64,000 nucleotides of DNA from Cryptomeria japonica. Taxonomy: Eukaryota; Streptophyta; Pinopsida; Cupressales; Cupressaceae. Below, piece by piece: positions 22,610 through 33,004 of this stretch. The stretch spans positions 459,880,072-459,944,071 of the forward strand of contig NC_081406.1 of assembly GCF_030272615.1 (NCBI RefSeq). The letters run 5' to 3'. The stretch's first letter is position 1. Each line of letters opens with the position of its first letter. A program made the translations under genes and the position numbers. The notes below the pieces were generated by a model. That model was not told where the DNA came from. It saw only the letters and a program-made list of their open reading frames with translations, and ran no database searches.

Positions 22610-22899
22610 ATGGGAGACATCATTACTAGTTATGGTGAAATGGAGATTGCAAGTGAAATGAAATCCTTGCTCAATCAGGACCAGAGCCAAACAAAGAAAT
22701 GTGGTAATTTTAATCATCATTTTTAATGACCTTTCCACCTTTTTTGATGCAGGGTTTTCTCAAAGATAATGAGCATTTATATAGGTGCCTTATCATTATT
22801 ATTTGGCATAGATTCTGGGCACTATTATAGAATAACCACAAAAACCAGAGGAGAGGATATCAAATTGAGAGAAGGACTTGCAAGGAAGGTGCCGGAAAA
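22610..22899 (+). other. Spacer between LINE RNase H and the extra ORF
   Basis: It has no poly(A) tract that would end the LINE here. TTTTTTGATGCAG at about 22741-22753 looks like a polypyrimidine tract and 3' splice site ahead of the next ORF. Otherwise I see nothing specific. Confidence 0.35.
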
Positions 22900-22987
22900 A
22901 TGGGAGGTAACAAGAAAATATTTGAACCTACTTCCTGCTTTGACTGGAGAAAGAACAAAGAATTCTGGGATATCCTTCAGCAGGGGG
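22900..22987 (+). pseudogene. Extra ORF next to the LINE, first 29 codons
   Basis: An ATG at 22900 in a good context (AAAAATGGG) opens a frame starting Met-Gly-Gly that reads to the Athila insertion at 22987 and resumes in the same frame at 33005 once one GGGGG duplication is left out. The interrupting DNA (22988-33004) is 10017 bp, a multiple of three. The neighbouring Athila element carries an ORF that also starts Met-Gly-Gly. See 33005-34514 for the body of the protein. Confidence 0.55.
22983..22987 (+). repeat. Target-site duplication GGGGG, left of Athila element
   Basis: Five G residues lie directly before the LTR start TGATAAG and are matched by 33000-33004 after the 3' LTR. Five bp is the usual duplication size for Ty3/gypsy elements. 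Confidence 0.75.
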
Positions 22988-24253
22988 TGATAAGTCGATG
23001 CTTTGACATGTTTTTTATCATGACTCTTAGGTTTTTTGGTATCTTTTTGGTTGCATTGTGATAGTAAAGTATTGTGAATTGACTATATGTAATCCATGTT
23101 TTAAAACTAAACTTAAGAAATCATGTTTGAACTTTGTCGGTTAATTCCTGCAGCCATGCCAATTTATTCCTGCAACCAAATGATTTGTCCCTGTGATATG
23201 TGGATTATCTAGGATAATGTCATATGTGAGTTAATGAATGTATTAATTAAGTAAGATACATATGCATGTCCTTCTATGTTGTTTTTGTTTTAGTGCAGAT
23301 AATAATTGATGTTGCGGTGGATGATTTTCTTTCGCACCTAAGGACTGGAGAATCATGTTCAGATAACTGGAGGTCAAGCTGAAGGGGATTCGATCAAGCA
23401 CAATGTATGGCATAATCAGAGCAGTCACACTTCACCATGGGAGTTTAACTCTGGTGCATATTGAATTCACAAAATATCGCTTTGGCATGCAAAGATTGTG
23501 GTTCGGTTTTAGATCCACGGTTCCAGCAGTCAAGCTCTCAGTTATCTCCTTCATCTGACAATTATCCGCCTCTTCTTCTGGGCGTAACTTGAGTTGTCCA
23601 TTGCAGTTGATCTTTTCTTTATAATAATCTCTTCCTTCTTTCTTAGAGTTAGACAGGATGGAAAGGAATTGAGCAGAGTTTTGTCAAGCGTTCTGAATTT
23701 TTCTCTTTTAGAATATATAATCATTTTTAGGAAGAAATGAATAAGAATATGTTGTTTTGATCTGTTAATAGTACTTTTTTGGGAGTTTGATATCACTCAT
23801 ACAAGGGGCCCCACTTTGTGAGTGATCCTGTGTTTATGATCATTGAAGTTATTTTTTACTTAGTTGCAGTAGAAGTTCATGACTGGATTGTTCCTGCAGC
23901 CATTGAAAATAGATCCGTTGACTGTTCCTGCAGCCAAGACAGTTAGGTGTGATTTTTGTTATTTTCATTAGATCATTTCAGCAGTGTTTTGTGAAGCTTT
24001 CATGTAGTCTTTTATGATTTCCATTCCTGCCTTTCCTTTTTGCATAGTGTTAGTCACTACAGTAATGCAGAATAATCATTTAAAGAGCTTAGTGCATATA
24101 TATTGCAGACCCATTTCAAGTTTTACATTCCTGGAGTGATAACTAAATGAACACCAGCCATGAAAATAGTAAACTCTACCATATGAATATCCAAACTTCG
24201 GATTGAGATTTCAATTAGAGGTATTATTATTATCATTATAGTGGGGGTAGACA
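22988..24253 (+). repeat. Athila 5' LTR (1266 bp)
   Basis: It begins TGATAAGTCGATGC and ends GGGGTAGACA before the primer-binding site. The partner is 31709-32999. It contains four copies of the motif TTCCTG(C)A(G/A)CCA (23147, 23167, 23891, 23925). Confidence 0.92.
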
Positions 24254-24257
24254 TTTT

Positions 24258-24275
24258 TGGCGCCGTTGCTAGGGA
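24258..24275 (+). other. Primer-binding site, tRNA-Asp type
   Basis: TGGCGCCGTTGCTAGGGA, four T residues after the LTR end, matches the Athila/Tat site complementary to tRNA-Asp except for CT in place of CC near its end. Confidence 0.85.
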
Positions 24276-24346
24276 TTGTGTTAAGCTAAGAACCTTTTAT
24301 GATTATTTTAGTTTCTAGTTAATTGTTTGAAATTTCATGAATCTAC

Positions 24347-25411
24347 ATGCATAATAGAAGAAGAGATGCCAGAGGTAGATTTATGCCCACTCATACTACT
24401 CATGCAGAAGATAATTTTCTAGATATAAACCCTTTTGCTAAACTGTATCAAGTCCCACAGAATTTGAATCACCTCGAGTCTAAATTTCCAGAAGGTAGTC
24501 TTCAGTTCCTTTTTGGTCTACAAGAAGAAGAATTTCCTATAGTAACAACCCCCACAAGTCCAATGCAAGGGAACCCACCTCCTGTTGGGAATAATCCACC
24601 ACCACCACCTAGTCCAACATTTGAGTTTCCCATCTTTGACCAACATCATAATGCTAACCTCAAGAACATTCTAGCATCTTCACTTCCTAAATTCTATGGG
24701 TTGGTGACAGAGGATCTAGATACATTTTTGTTTGAGTTTGATGTTCTTTGTAGGAGTTTTGACTATACTACATATGCCCATAGACTCAAAAATTTTCCAG
24801 CCACTTTGAAGGAGTCATCCTTGAGATGGTTTATGAGCTTGGGTAGTAGCACAATCAGCACATGGGATGAGATGAAACGGTTGTTTCTTGCAAAATATAA
24901 AGATTATTGTAGAGGCATTGATCGTCATGGGTATGATATCTTTAGAATGACACAAACTGAAGATTAGAGCCTTAAGAATTATCTGGAAAGGTTTTTGTTT
25001 AGTGTCAAGAAGTCCAAGCATAGTACAATGAATGAAGATTCCCTCAAATTGATATTCTTGAGGGGTATCAGTGATGAATGCACCTATTCCTTAGATCTCA
25101 TGGGAGGAGGTGACATTACACAATCTACTTGGCCTGAAATAGGACAAATTTGCAAGAAGTATTCCAGATCTACTTCTAAGAAGAATAGGAGATTTAAGTT
25201 AGGGGTACCATTATCATCATCTATAACTGGAGTTTCTAGATTGGAACTTAGCCATCTGTTAAAAGATTTCAAGGAGGACATTATAAACAATATGTCTACT
25301 CAGTTGGATACATTGGCAGCTAAGAAGAAACATGAGGAAGCTGATGCATTTCTTGCAGAATTCTGTCCTCATTGTAAGCAGCGAAAGAAAGATTGCAGTA
25401 TTCTGATCTAG
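24347..25411 (+). pseudogene. gag: Athila Gag
   Basis: The frame from ATG 24347 starts with a basic segment and a Pro-rich linker (around 24590-24640) and then shows the Retrotrans_gag fold: LPKFYGLVTEDLDTFLFEFD, LKNFPATLKESSLRWFMSL and TWDEMKRLFLAKYKDY. A TAG at 24965-24967 interrupts it, and the same frame resumes to 25411. The end carries FCPHCKQRKKDC, a partial zinc-binding motif, and then runs straight into the protease in a different frame. The linker normally found between Gag and protease seems deleted here. Confidence 0.85.
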
Positions 25412-25818
25412 GTAGTCCTATTGTGAGTATAATCATTAATGGTAGTCAAATAAAAAATGTTTTAGTTGATCTAAGGGCAGCCATTAATGTAATGACAAGG
25501 GAAGTAATGAAACATCTAGAGATAGATAGTTTAAGGGCTACACCCATAGTTCTCCAACTTGCTAATGGCTTTGCAGTAAGACCTGATGGTATCATAGAAG
25601 ATATAGTAGTTATTCTAGATTCTTGGGAATATCCTGCAGACTTTATGATTTTATCTCCAAAAGCAACATTGGGGGGATATCCAGTCATTTTGGGAAGACC
25701 ATGGTTTGCCACAACTAATGCATATATTGGGTGTAGATCAGGGGACATGACTATTTTAGATGGCAGTTCCACAAAAATATTAGCCTTGTATTCCCCAGCA
25801 CAACCTCAGCTTGAGTAG
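25393..25818 (+). pseudogene. pro: Athila aspartic protease with altered active site
   Basis: The fold is clear from PIVSIIINGSQIKNVLVDL, AINVM and, at the end, GGYPVILGRPWFATTNAYI. The catalytic triad that should read Asp-Leu-Gly/Asp-Ser-Gly is Asp-Leu-Arg (GATCTAAGG at about 25468-25476), a single G to A change that removes the essential Gly. Three consecutive TAG codons end the open stretch (25816-25824). It lies in the same frame as RT and integrase and one frame away from gag. Confidence 0.85.
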
Positions 25819-25896
25819 TAGTAGGCTATTTGGCCTATTTTGGGCGAGGAATCTGAAGAAATTGACTCTATTAATCACCTTATGATGATTAATTGA

Positions 25897-27039
25897 GTGC
25901 CACTCATGCAGTTATATGATGAAGAATCAATTATTTATAAGGTCCTAATAAATGAATTAATAGAAGACCAAGAATTGCAAGAATTGGTTCTGAATATTGC
26001 AGGTTTGGACTTTCCTGCAGCCACTGATATCTTGCATACCTTGTTGCCGCAGGAATTGTCTTATTCTCATTTTTTTGATATAAATCAGATTGATCTTACT
26101 ATAAAGATAGAGGTGGAATGGAATAAATATTTGAACATCAATAAGAATATAGCAGACACTCAAAAGGATAGCCTAGCAGACTTGCTGAAACTCCATAGAA
26201 ATGCTTTTGCATGGGATTACAAGGATATGAATGGAATTGATCCAGTAGTTTGTACTCATCACATTTACATAAAGGATGAGTGTTGCCCCCTCAGACAACC
26301 TCAAAGAAGAGTCAACCCTACCTTGACGGAGATAGTTAAAGAAGAATTGCAAAAATTGTTGAAAGCTAGGTTTATCTATCCTATCTCTGACAATCAATAG
26401 GTATCACCTTTGGTGATAGTTCCTAAAAAGGGAGGCAAATGGAGAGTATGTGTTGATTATAGAGCCTTGAACTTAGCCACAAGGAAGGATCATTTTCCAC
26501 TGCCATTTGTGGATCGGGTATTGGATTCTCTTGCTAGTAAGAGATATTTTTCATTCCTAGATGGGTTGTGTAATGCTCCAGCCACTTTTCAAAGGGCAGT
26601 GAACAATTTTTTTTTTGATATTTCTCAAGATATTATGGAAATGTACATGGATGACTTTACAACTTATGGCTCTGAATTTGATCAAGCATTAGGTAATTTG
26701 AACAAAGTTTTGTAGTGATGTGAAGACTACAACTTGTCTCTAAATAGTGAGAAGTGTTTCATTATGATGGAAGAAGGAATAGTCCTTGGTCATCATAAAT
26801 CTGTACATGGCATACAAGTGGATCCAGCAAAGATTGAGGTTATTCAGCATATTAATGACCCTGTGAAGCAGCAAGATGTGAGAAGTTTTCTTGGCCATGC
26901 TGGATACTATAGAAGGTTTATCAAAGATTTTAGCAAAATTGCAAGTCCCTTATATTCACTGCTTACTAAAGATGCAGAATTTAAATGGACCTCAGCATGT
27001 AATGAAGCTTTTTTAAAGCTTAAGCATGCTTTGACTTAA
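25897..27039 (+). pseudogene. Athila reverse transcriptase with internal deletion
   Basis: The N-terminal part (25897-26400) contains FAWDYKDMNGIDPVVCTHHI and REPQRRVNP-like residues. The core follows with VIVPKKGGKWRVCVDYRALN. After YFSFLDG (about 26549-26569) the sequence jumps to LCNAPATFQRA: about 33 residues that normally lie between, including the second RT block, are missing without a frame change. The catalytic YMDDF is intact at about 26644-26658. Stops at 26398, 26713, 26716 and 27037 sit where family members have Gln or Arg codons. Confidence 0.88.
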
Positions 27040-27444
27040 GAACTAGTTCTAAAAAGACCTAATTGGTCTCTACCATTCCAAATCCATACTGATGCATCTG
27101 ATTATGCCGTAGGAGTAGTGCTGGGACAAAAAGTTGATAAGTTGGAAAATGCAATATATTATATCAGCAAGAATTTGTAGGGACCTGAATTGAATTATAC
27201 AGTTACTAAAAAGGAAATTCTAGTTGTCATTTATGCCCTTAACAAGTTTAGACACTATATTATAGGGTATCCCATATTTGTGCATATAGATCATACTGCA
27301 ATTACATATCTCATGAATAAGCCATCAATCACCGGAAGACTGGCTCGCTGGTTATTGTTGATGCAGGAATTTGATATCACAGTTGTTGATAAGCCAGGGA
27401 GGTCTAATGTTGTTGCAGATTATCTTTCATGTCTTCAATTGTAG
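27040..27444 (+). pseudogene. Athila RNase H (gypsy type)
   Basis: The Asp of IHTDASDYAVGVVLGQ (about 27085-27132), the Glu of TVTKKEILVVIYALNKFRHY and the Asp of VHIDHTAITYLM are visible in the right order. A TAG at 27178-27180 lies where Gln is expected. The domain ends with GRSNVVADYLSCL and a TAG at 27442. No second, archaeal-like RNase H follows, which separates this element from the Tat-type element at the right edge. Confidence 0.88.
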
Positions 27445-27456
27445 GAAGATTCTACA

Positions 27457-28785
27457 ATGATAGATGACACTTTTCCAGATGAGCATTTGTTTCTCATACA
27501 AGCTCATACTCCATGGTATGCTGATATTGCCAACTATTTAGCTGTAGCTAAAATGTCAATTTCTTTTTCTCCTAAGGAAAGAAGGTTGCTAGTTGAAAAA
27601 AGTTTTAACTTTTCATGGATTGCTGACTGTCTATTTTATACTAGATCTAACAAAGTCATGCGAAGATGTGTCAGAGAAGATGAAACATATGACATCTTAC
27701 ATACATGTCATGATGAGCCATGTGGAGGTCATTTTGCTTCCAAAAGAACATCATTGAAAATACTCAATACTGGATACTATTGGCCTACATTACATAAGGA
27801 TGTAGCTCAAGACACAAGGAAATGTGACAGATGTCAATGAATGGATAGAACTACAAAATCTGATGAGATGCCACTATATCCTCAAATATCTGTTACACCA
27901 TTTGACAAGTGGAGATTAGATTTTGTTGGCCCCATTGAGCCACCTTCTAATGGCAAATCTTATATCTTGGTATGTACAGACTATGTGACAAAATGGGTAG
28001 AAGCTAGAGTTATGCAACATGCAAGAGATAGTAAGGTGGCTGAGTTTCTCTATGAAGAAATATTTACAAGGTATGGAGTACCAAGGGAAATTGTCTCAGA
28101 TTAGGGACCTCAATTTACATCAACATTGATAAAAGCTTTGGTCAATGAATACAATATAAGACACGGGAAATATACTTCATATCATCCATAGTCTAATGGA
28201 CAAGTAGAAGTTACCAATAGAGAGCTTGAGGCTATTCTTACAAAAACAGTGTCTATCCACAAGAAACATTGGTCTCATCAACTTTCAGAGGCAATTTGGG
28301 CATATAGAACAACATGGAAAACACCAATTGGATTCACACCTTTTGATATGGTTTATGGCAAAACAACAATGATGCCTATTGAATTTGAGCATAAAACCTT
28401 GAGAACAACTCTACAACTGAATATGACATTGTCTGAAGCACAAAAGGAATGCATTCAGCAGTTAAATTATCTTGATGAATGGAGGAAGATAGTTGTTCAA
28501 CAAATAGAATTGATTCAAAATGAAAGAGCAAGATGGCATGATAAATATATCAGAGAAAAGAAATTCAAAGTTGGTGATTCGGCACTCCTATATGATTCTA
28601 GATATAAGGATGCTATGGGAAAACTCCAAACAAGGTGGTTAGGTCCTTATGAGGTAGAAGAAGATTTTCAGAATGGAGCAGTCCGGTTGTCCACAATAGA
28701 TCCTGTTCAATTTAAACTCTTAGTGAATGGACACCGACTACGACTTTATCACAAGCCAACTACTAGAGAAGATTTCTTGCAGTAG
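27457..28785 (+). pseudogene. int: Athila integrase
   Basis: The HHCC zinc domain is present: His residues in HTCHDEPCGGHF and Cys pair in KCDRCQ (about 27690-27837). The DDE core has Asp in WRLDFVGPI, Asp in REIVSD before a TAG at 28102, and Glu in NGQVEVTNREL after a TAG at 28189. The third break is the TGA at 27838. The C-terminal part is open from 28249 and ends KLLVNGHRLRLYHKP, followed by TAG at 28783. All three breaks can be explained by C to T changes in Gln or Arg codons. Confidence 0.9.
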
Positions 28786-29407
28786 TTTGCTCTCCAAAGT
28801 GAAATAAAAGTTCCTGCAACAAATTGCAAGGTTCCTGCAGCAACTGCCAATGATTTGGTATCAATTCATGAGCTTCCTATTGCACTTGAGCATGTTGATA
28901 AAGGTGATGTTCCTGCAGCCTCTACAGTGAACTTATTCACCATATCATATTAAAATATTTCCATGGGAATATTGTTCTCCGTACATAAAGTTCCATCCAC
29001 TACATTCCATTCCACTTTCTTACCTGTCACTTCATTTCATTTCACCATCATTTTCACCCAATTGCAGGTACGTGTATATTGTACTTTATTTTAATTATGC
29101 GTTTATTAGTTCATTATGATTTTTATCCTGTTTAAATCCACTCCAAACCCGAAATCTCGTCAGCCTATGTGGACACATGCTAGGTTAAGTTGGGGGGGGA
29201 GGTACTTTATGGTCCTTTTTCCAATAAGATTTATTATCAGTTTTTTTGATATCGTGAATTGATTTACTAACTGGCATTACTTATGATGATTATTATTTCA
29301 CGGAAGTGAATAATAAGGATTGCTGCCAAAATCAAGATATGTAGATTTTAGTTTTTTGTGAAACTGTCAAACATTTTGGTGAAGTTGCGGAAGTATCATA
29401 GTAAAAG
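28786..29407 (+). other. Spacer between Athila pol and extra ORF
   Basis: Non-coding. It contains three copies of a TTCCTGCA(G/A)C motif (28811, 28832, 28910) that also recurs in the LTR, and TTGCAGGTACGTG near 29062, which could be a splice site. A run of eight G at about 29191 resembles an internal purine tract. Confidence 0.5.
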
Positions 29408-31696
29408 ATGGGTGGTGATCTAATTTGCCATGAGCCAACGGTCCACGAAAGGTTGCTGGAGGATTTTGTCTATGAGCATTATGTCCAAAACCACGGCTGG
29501 CTGGATTATTTCTTGAAAATCAGGGATTACAGCGATGAAATAGCTATGAAATAGCACCGAATTGCAGAGGTCATAGGGTTGCTATAGGAAGGAGAACTCT
29601 TTCCTAGATCAAAAGACACAAGGAGTGCTAGGGCAGAGTTCACAATTTCCACTGACATACCCTTAATGGTGGACAGACAAGGGACTATAAGGGTTTCTTT
29701 ACTAGCACATTAGCCTCAGGTAGCTCTGTATGTTATGAAATATATTACATGTGAAGGATGGTATTCAAATCTGCATTCACCTCATTTTAAGTTACTTAGT
29801 CACCTCTGTCATGACCAGCAAGTTAATGTCCCAAATTTCTTGTATCATCTCATTTCTATAAGTGCTAAGGATACTAGAAAATATGGAAATCACTCTGTTA
29901 GCCATCATGGACTGGTTAAGTTGCTTGTACATTGGTCCCTGAGAGACATTTCACAAATGGAATGGGGTGTGCTTGAGGATATTCTGTAATTTAGGGTTGA
30001 TGAAGCCCCTATTGCGAATAATCCGCCGGCTCAAGAAGAGATTGTTGCATAAGATCTTTCTGGTGAAGATGAGGGTTTGCTGGTTGCTGAAGGAGCCACA
30101 ATTATTATGGAAGGAAATATTGAAGCAGAGTCAATCGAAGAACAACCCTCTACTTCTCTTCAAAGAGATTCACTAGTTTTGCAAAGGGAAGGAAAAGAAT
30201 TGGAAAATGATGAATCAGATGAAGAATTTGTTGTCTGGCCGTAGGAAGTGCATATTCCTCCTGCAGCCAAGAGGCGTCGAGCAAAAACAAAAACTCCTGC
30301 ATCTGTTTCAAAAGTGTATGTAAGGAGAACAGAAAGGAGGACACAGAAGACTCAACCTGTGAGTAATCCATCAGAGGTTATTGTAGTAGAAACTTCAAAA
30401 GAAGAAGATGCTGCAGAGAAGGAAATGCAATAAAAGCCTATGGAAGAGGAAATTCAAGAAAACCCTGTAGAAGAAGAAATTCAAGAAGAAGTTGTAATGG
30501 ATAAGATAGCAAATCTTGCTTCAGTGGCATTGCAATGTGAAGAGACTATTGATGATGTTCTACAGCAACCTGAAGAAAATGTGGGAGATATGTCAACTCA
30601 GAATGAGGAGTTTATTGAAAAAATCCCACGGTCTAAGGTAGGACCTATTAGACCTCCTTCATCCTTAACTAGTTTATCAATTGCTTTAACATTTTTTAGG
30701 CAATGGGAAATAGAGAAGGATAGGTTGCAGGGGACAATTAATAAGCAACAAAAAGAGATTGAAAAGAAGGATAATGGAATTAAAGAATTAGAAGCTAAGG
30801 TAGAAGAGATTTATGGTATGGTTCCTGAGATGATGCAGTGTAGGGCACCCCTAAGAATTTATGCAGTACATTTGAAAGAGTGGTATCTGAATTTCAGACT
30901 AAACCACATTGTTAGGGACCTTAATCCATCCTTGGAAACACCTGAGGAATTCTATCATGCTTACCAGACCTCTCCACATGCTGTAAGGAATTCGTTATGT
31001 GAATTATATTTACATAACTATGTTGTACCCCAAGATAGAGAATGAAATCCTTTATTGTATATTGGGGATATCCATCTCAGAGATTTAATGTCATGGATCC
31101 AAAATGAGATGATCATAGGACCACAAGCCAGGGAGCTTGAAAAATTAGAACTTGACTGTGCATTTCCATTGAGGAGGGAATCAGAAGCACCCAGGGTTCT
31201 GTATTATGATTGAAAAAAGTTGCTAATAAGAGATGATGTTAGTAAGATAGTACTTCCAATGAGAGAGGAAGTCTATCAAGCGTATGAACATTTGGTTCAG
31301 ACCCATAGGACAACCACACTAGAAGGGATAACTCAACGCTGGAATCATCTACCAGATCATTTAAAACTGGGAGAACCTTACAAATTACAGAATTTTCATG
31401 TAGCCATACAAAGAGCTTCTAGATACATACAACTAGGCAGGGAGAAATTCAATAACTGATTGCCATTAATCTTTCAGCCTCCAATCCTTATGTGGCCACT
31501 TTTGGTATGCCAACTAACAAAACATAATTATGATGCAGTTGTAGAAGGAACAACTAGATGGTCCAGGTTGGAGAAAATGAAAGGATTTCATTGGAATTTG
31601 CCTTCCAACAGAACTAGATAGGACACTGTTGGTGATTTCAGAGTTTCAGCAAAAATCAGAAATTTTCCTTTTGCTGCAAGAGCAACAAACCCTTAA
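29408..31696 (+). pseudogene. Athila env-position extra ORF (762 codons, nonsense only)
   Basis: One frame runs from ATG 29408 (AAAGATGGGTGG) to TAA 31694, with stops at 29552, 29585, 29711, 29987, 30050, 30242, 30431, 31043, 31211, 31457 and 31619 but no frameshift that I can find. The N-terminal 195 residues form a globular domain with YITCEGWYS, PHFKLLSHLCH and SVSHHGLVKLLVHW, similar in layout to the ORF at 33005-34060. A basic patch (KRRRAKTKT, about 30271) looks like a nuclear signal. An acidic Glu-rich part, a coiled coil (about 30700-30810, EKDRLQGTINKQQKEIEKK) and a C-terminal domain with paired Trp/His residues follow. Function unknown; no membrane segment is seen, so an envelope role is unlikely. 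Confidence 0.75.
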
Positions 31697-31706
31697 AGTT
31701 GGGGGG
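31695..31706 (+). promoter_or_regulatory. Athila polypurine tract
   Basis: AAAGTTGGGGGG lies two bases before the 3' LTR and would prime plus-strand synthesis. It overlaps the end of the extra ORF. Confidence 0.8.
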
Positions 31707-31708
31707 CA

Positions 31709-32999
31709 TGATAATTCAATGCTTTGACATGTTTTTTATCATGACTCTTAGGTTTTTTGGTATCTTTTGGGTTGCATTGTGATAGTAAAGTATTGTGAAT
31801 TGACTATATGTAATCCATGCTTTAAAACTGAACTTAAGAAATCATGTTTGAACTTTGTCGGTTAATTCCTACAACCATGCCAATTTATTCCTGTTTCCAA
31901 ATGATTTGTCCCTGTGATATGCGGATTATTTAGGATAATGTCATATGTGAGTTAATGAATGTATTAGTTAAGTAAGATACATATGCATGTCCTTGTATGT
32001 TATTTTTTGTTTTAGTGCAAATAATAATTGATATTGCGGTGGATGATTTTCTTTCGCGCCTAAGGACTGGAGAATCATGTTTAGATAACTGGAGGTCAAA
32101 CTAAAGGGGATTCGAGCAAGCACAATGTATGGCATAATCGGAGCAGTTATACTTCACCATGGGAGTTTAACTCTCGTGCATATTGAATTCGCAAAATATC
32201 ACTTTGGCGTGCAAAGACTGTGGTTCGGTTTTAGATCCACGGTTCTTGTAGCCAATCTCTCAGTTATCTCCTTCATCTGACATTTATCTACCTCTTCTTC
32301 TGGGCATAACTTGATTTGTCCATTGTAGTTGATCTTTTCTTTATAACAAGCTCTTCCTTCTTTCTTAGAGTTAGACAAGATGGAAAGGAATTGAGCAAAG
32401 TTTTGTCAAGCATTCTGAATTTTTCTCTTTTAGAATATGTAATCATTTTCAGGAAGAAATGAAAAAGAATATGTTGTTCTAATCTGTTAATAGTACTTTG
32501 TTGGGAGTTTGATATCACTCATGCAAGGGGGCCCACTTGGTGAGTGATCCTATGTTTATGATCATTGAAGTTAGTTTTTACTTAGTTGCAGTAGAAGTTC
32601 ATGACTTAGTTGCAGTAGAAGTTCATTACTGGATTGTTCCTATAGCCATTGGAAATAGATTTGTTGACTATTCCTACAGCAAGGATAGAACAGTGTGATT
32701 TCTGTTATTTTCATTAGATCATTTCAGTAGTGTTTTGTGAAGCTTTCATGTAGCCTTTTATGATTTATATTCCTCCCTTTCCTTTCTGCATAATGTTAGT
32801 CATTGTAGTAATGCAGAATAATCATTTAAGGAGCTTAGTGCATATATATTGCAGACCCATTTCAAGTTTTACGTTCTTGGATTGATAACTAAATGAACAC
32901 CAGCCATGAAAATAGTAAACTCTACCATATGAATGTCCAAACTTGAGATTAAGATTTCAATTAGAGGTATTATTATTATCATTATAGTTGGGGTAGATA
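31709..32999 (+). repeat. Athila 3' LTR (1291 bp)
   Basis: It begins TGATAATTCAATGC and ends GGGTAGATA; the expected terminal CA has become TA. Compared with the 5' LTR it has a 26-bp partial duplication near 32600 and has lost most TTCCTGCAGCC motifs to C/T or G/A changes. Confidence 0.92.
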
Positions 33000-33004
33000 G
33001 GGGG
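33000..33004 (+). repeat. Target-site duplication GGGGG, right of Athila element
   Basis: Matches 22983-22987. The uninterrupted host frame continues directly after it. Confidence 0.75.

Larger units (their letters stand above)
22988..32999 (+). mobile_element. Athila-like Ty3/gypsy retrotransposon (complete, 10 kb)
   Basis: The order is LTR, tRNA-Asp-type primer-binding site, gag, protease, RT, RNase H, integrase, spacer, extra ORF, purine tract, LTR, with GGGGG on both sides. There is no second RNase H and no chromodomain, and the C-terminal integrase tail (VNGHRLRLYH) resembles Athila. By hand, the first 440 bp of the two LTRs differ at about 27 places, mostly transitions, so the insertion is old. 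All pol and extra-ORF lesions but one are in-frame stop codons. Confidence 0.92.
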
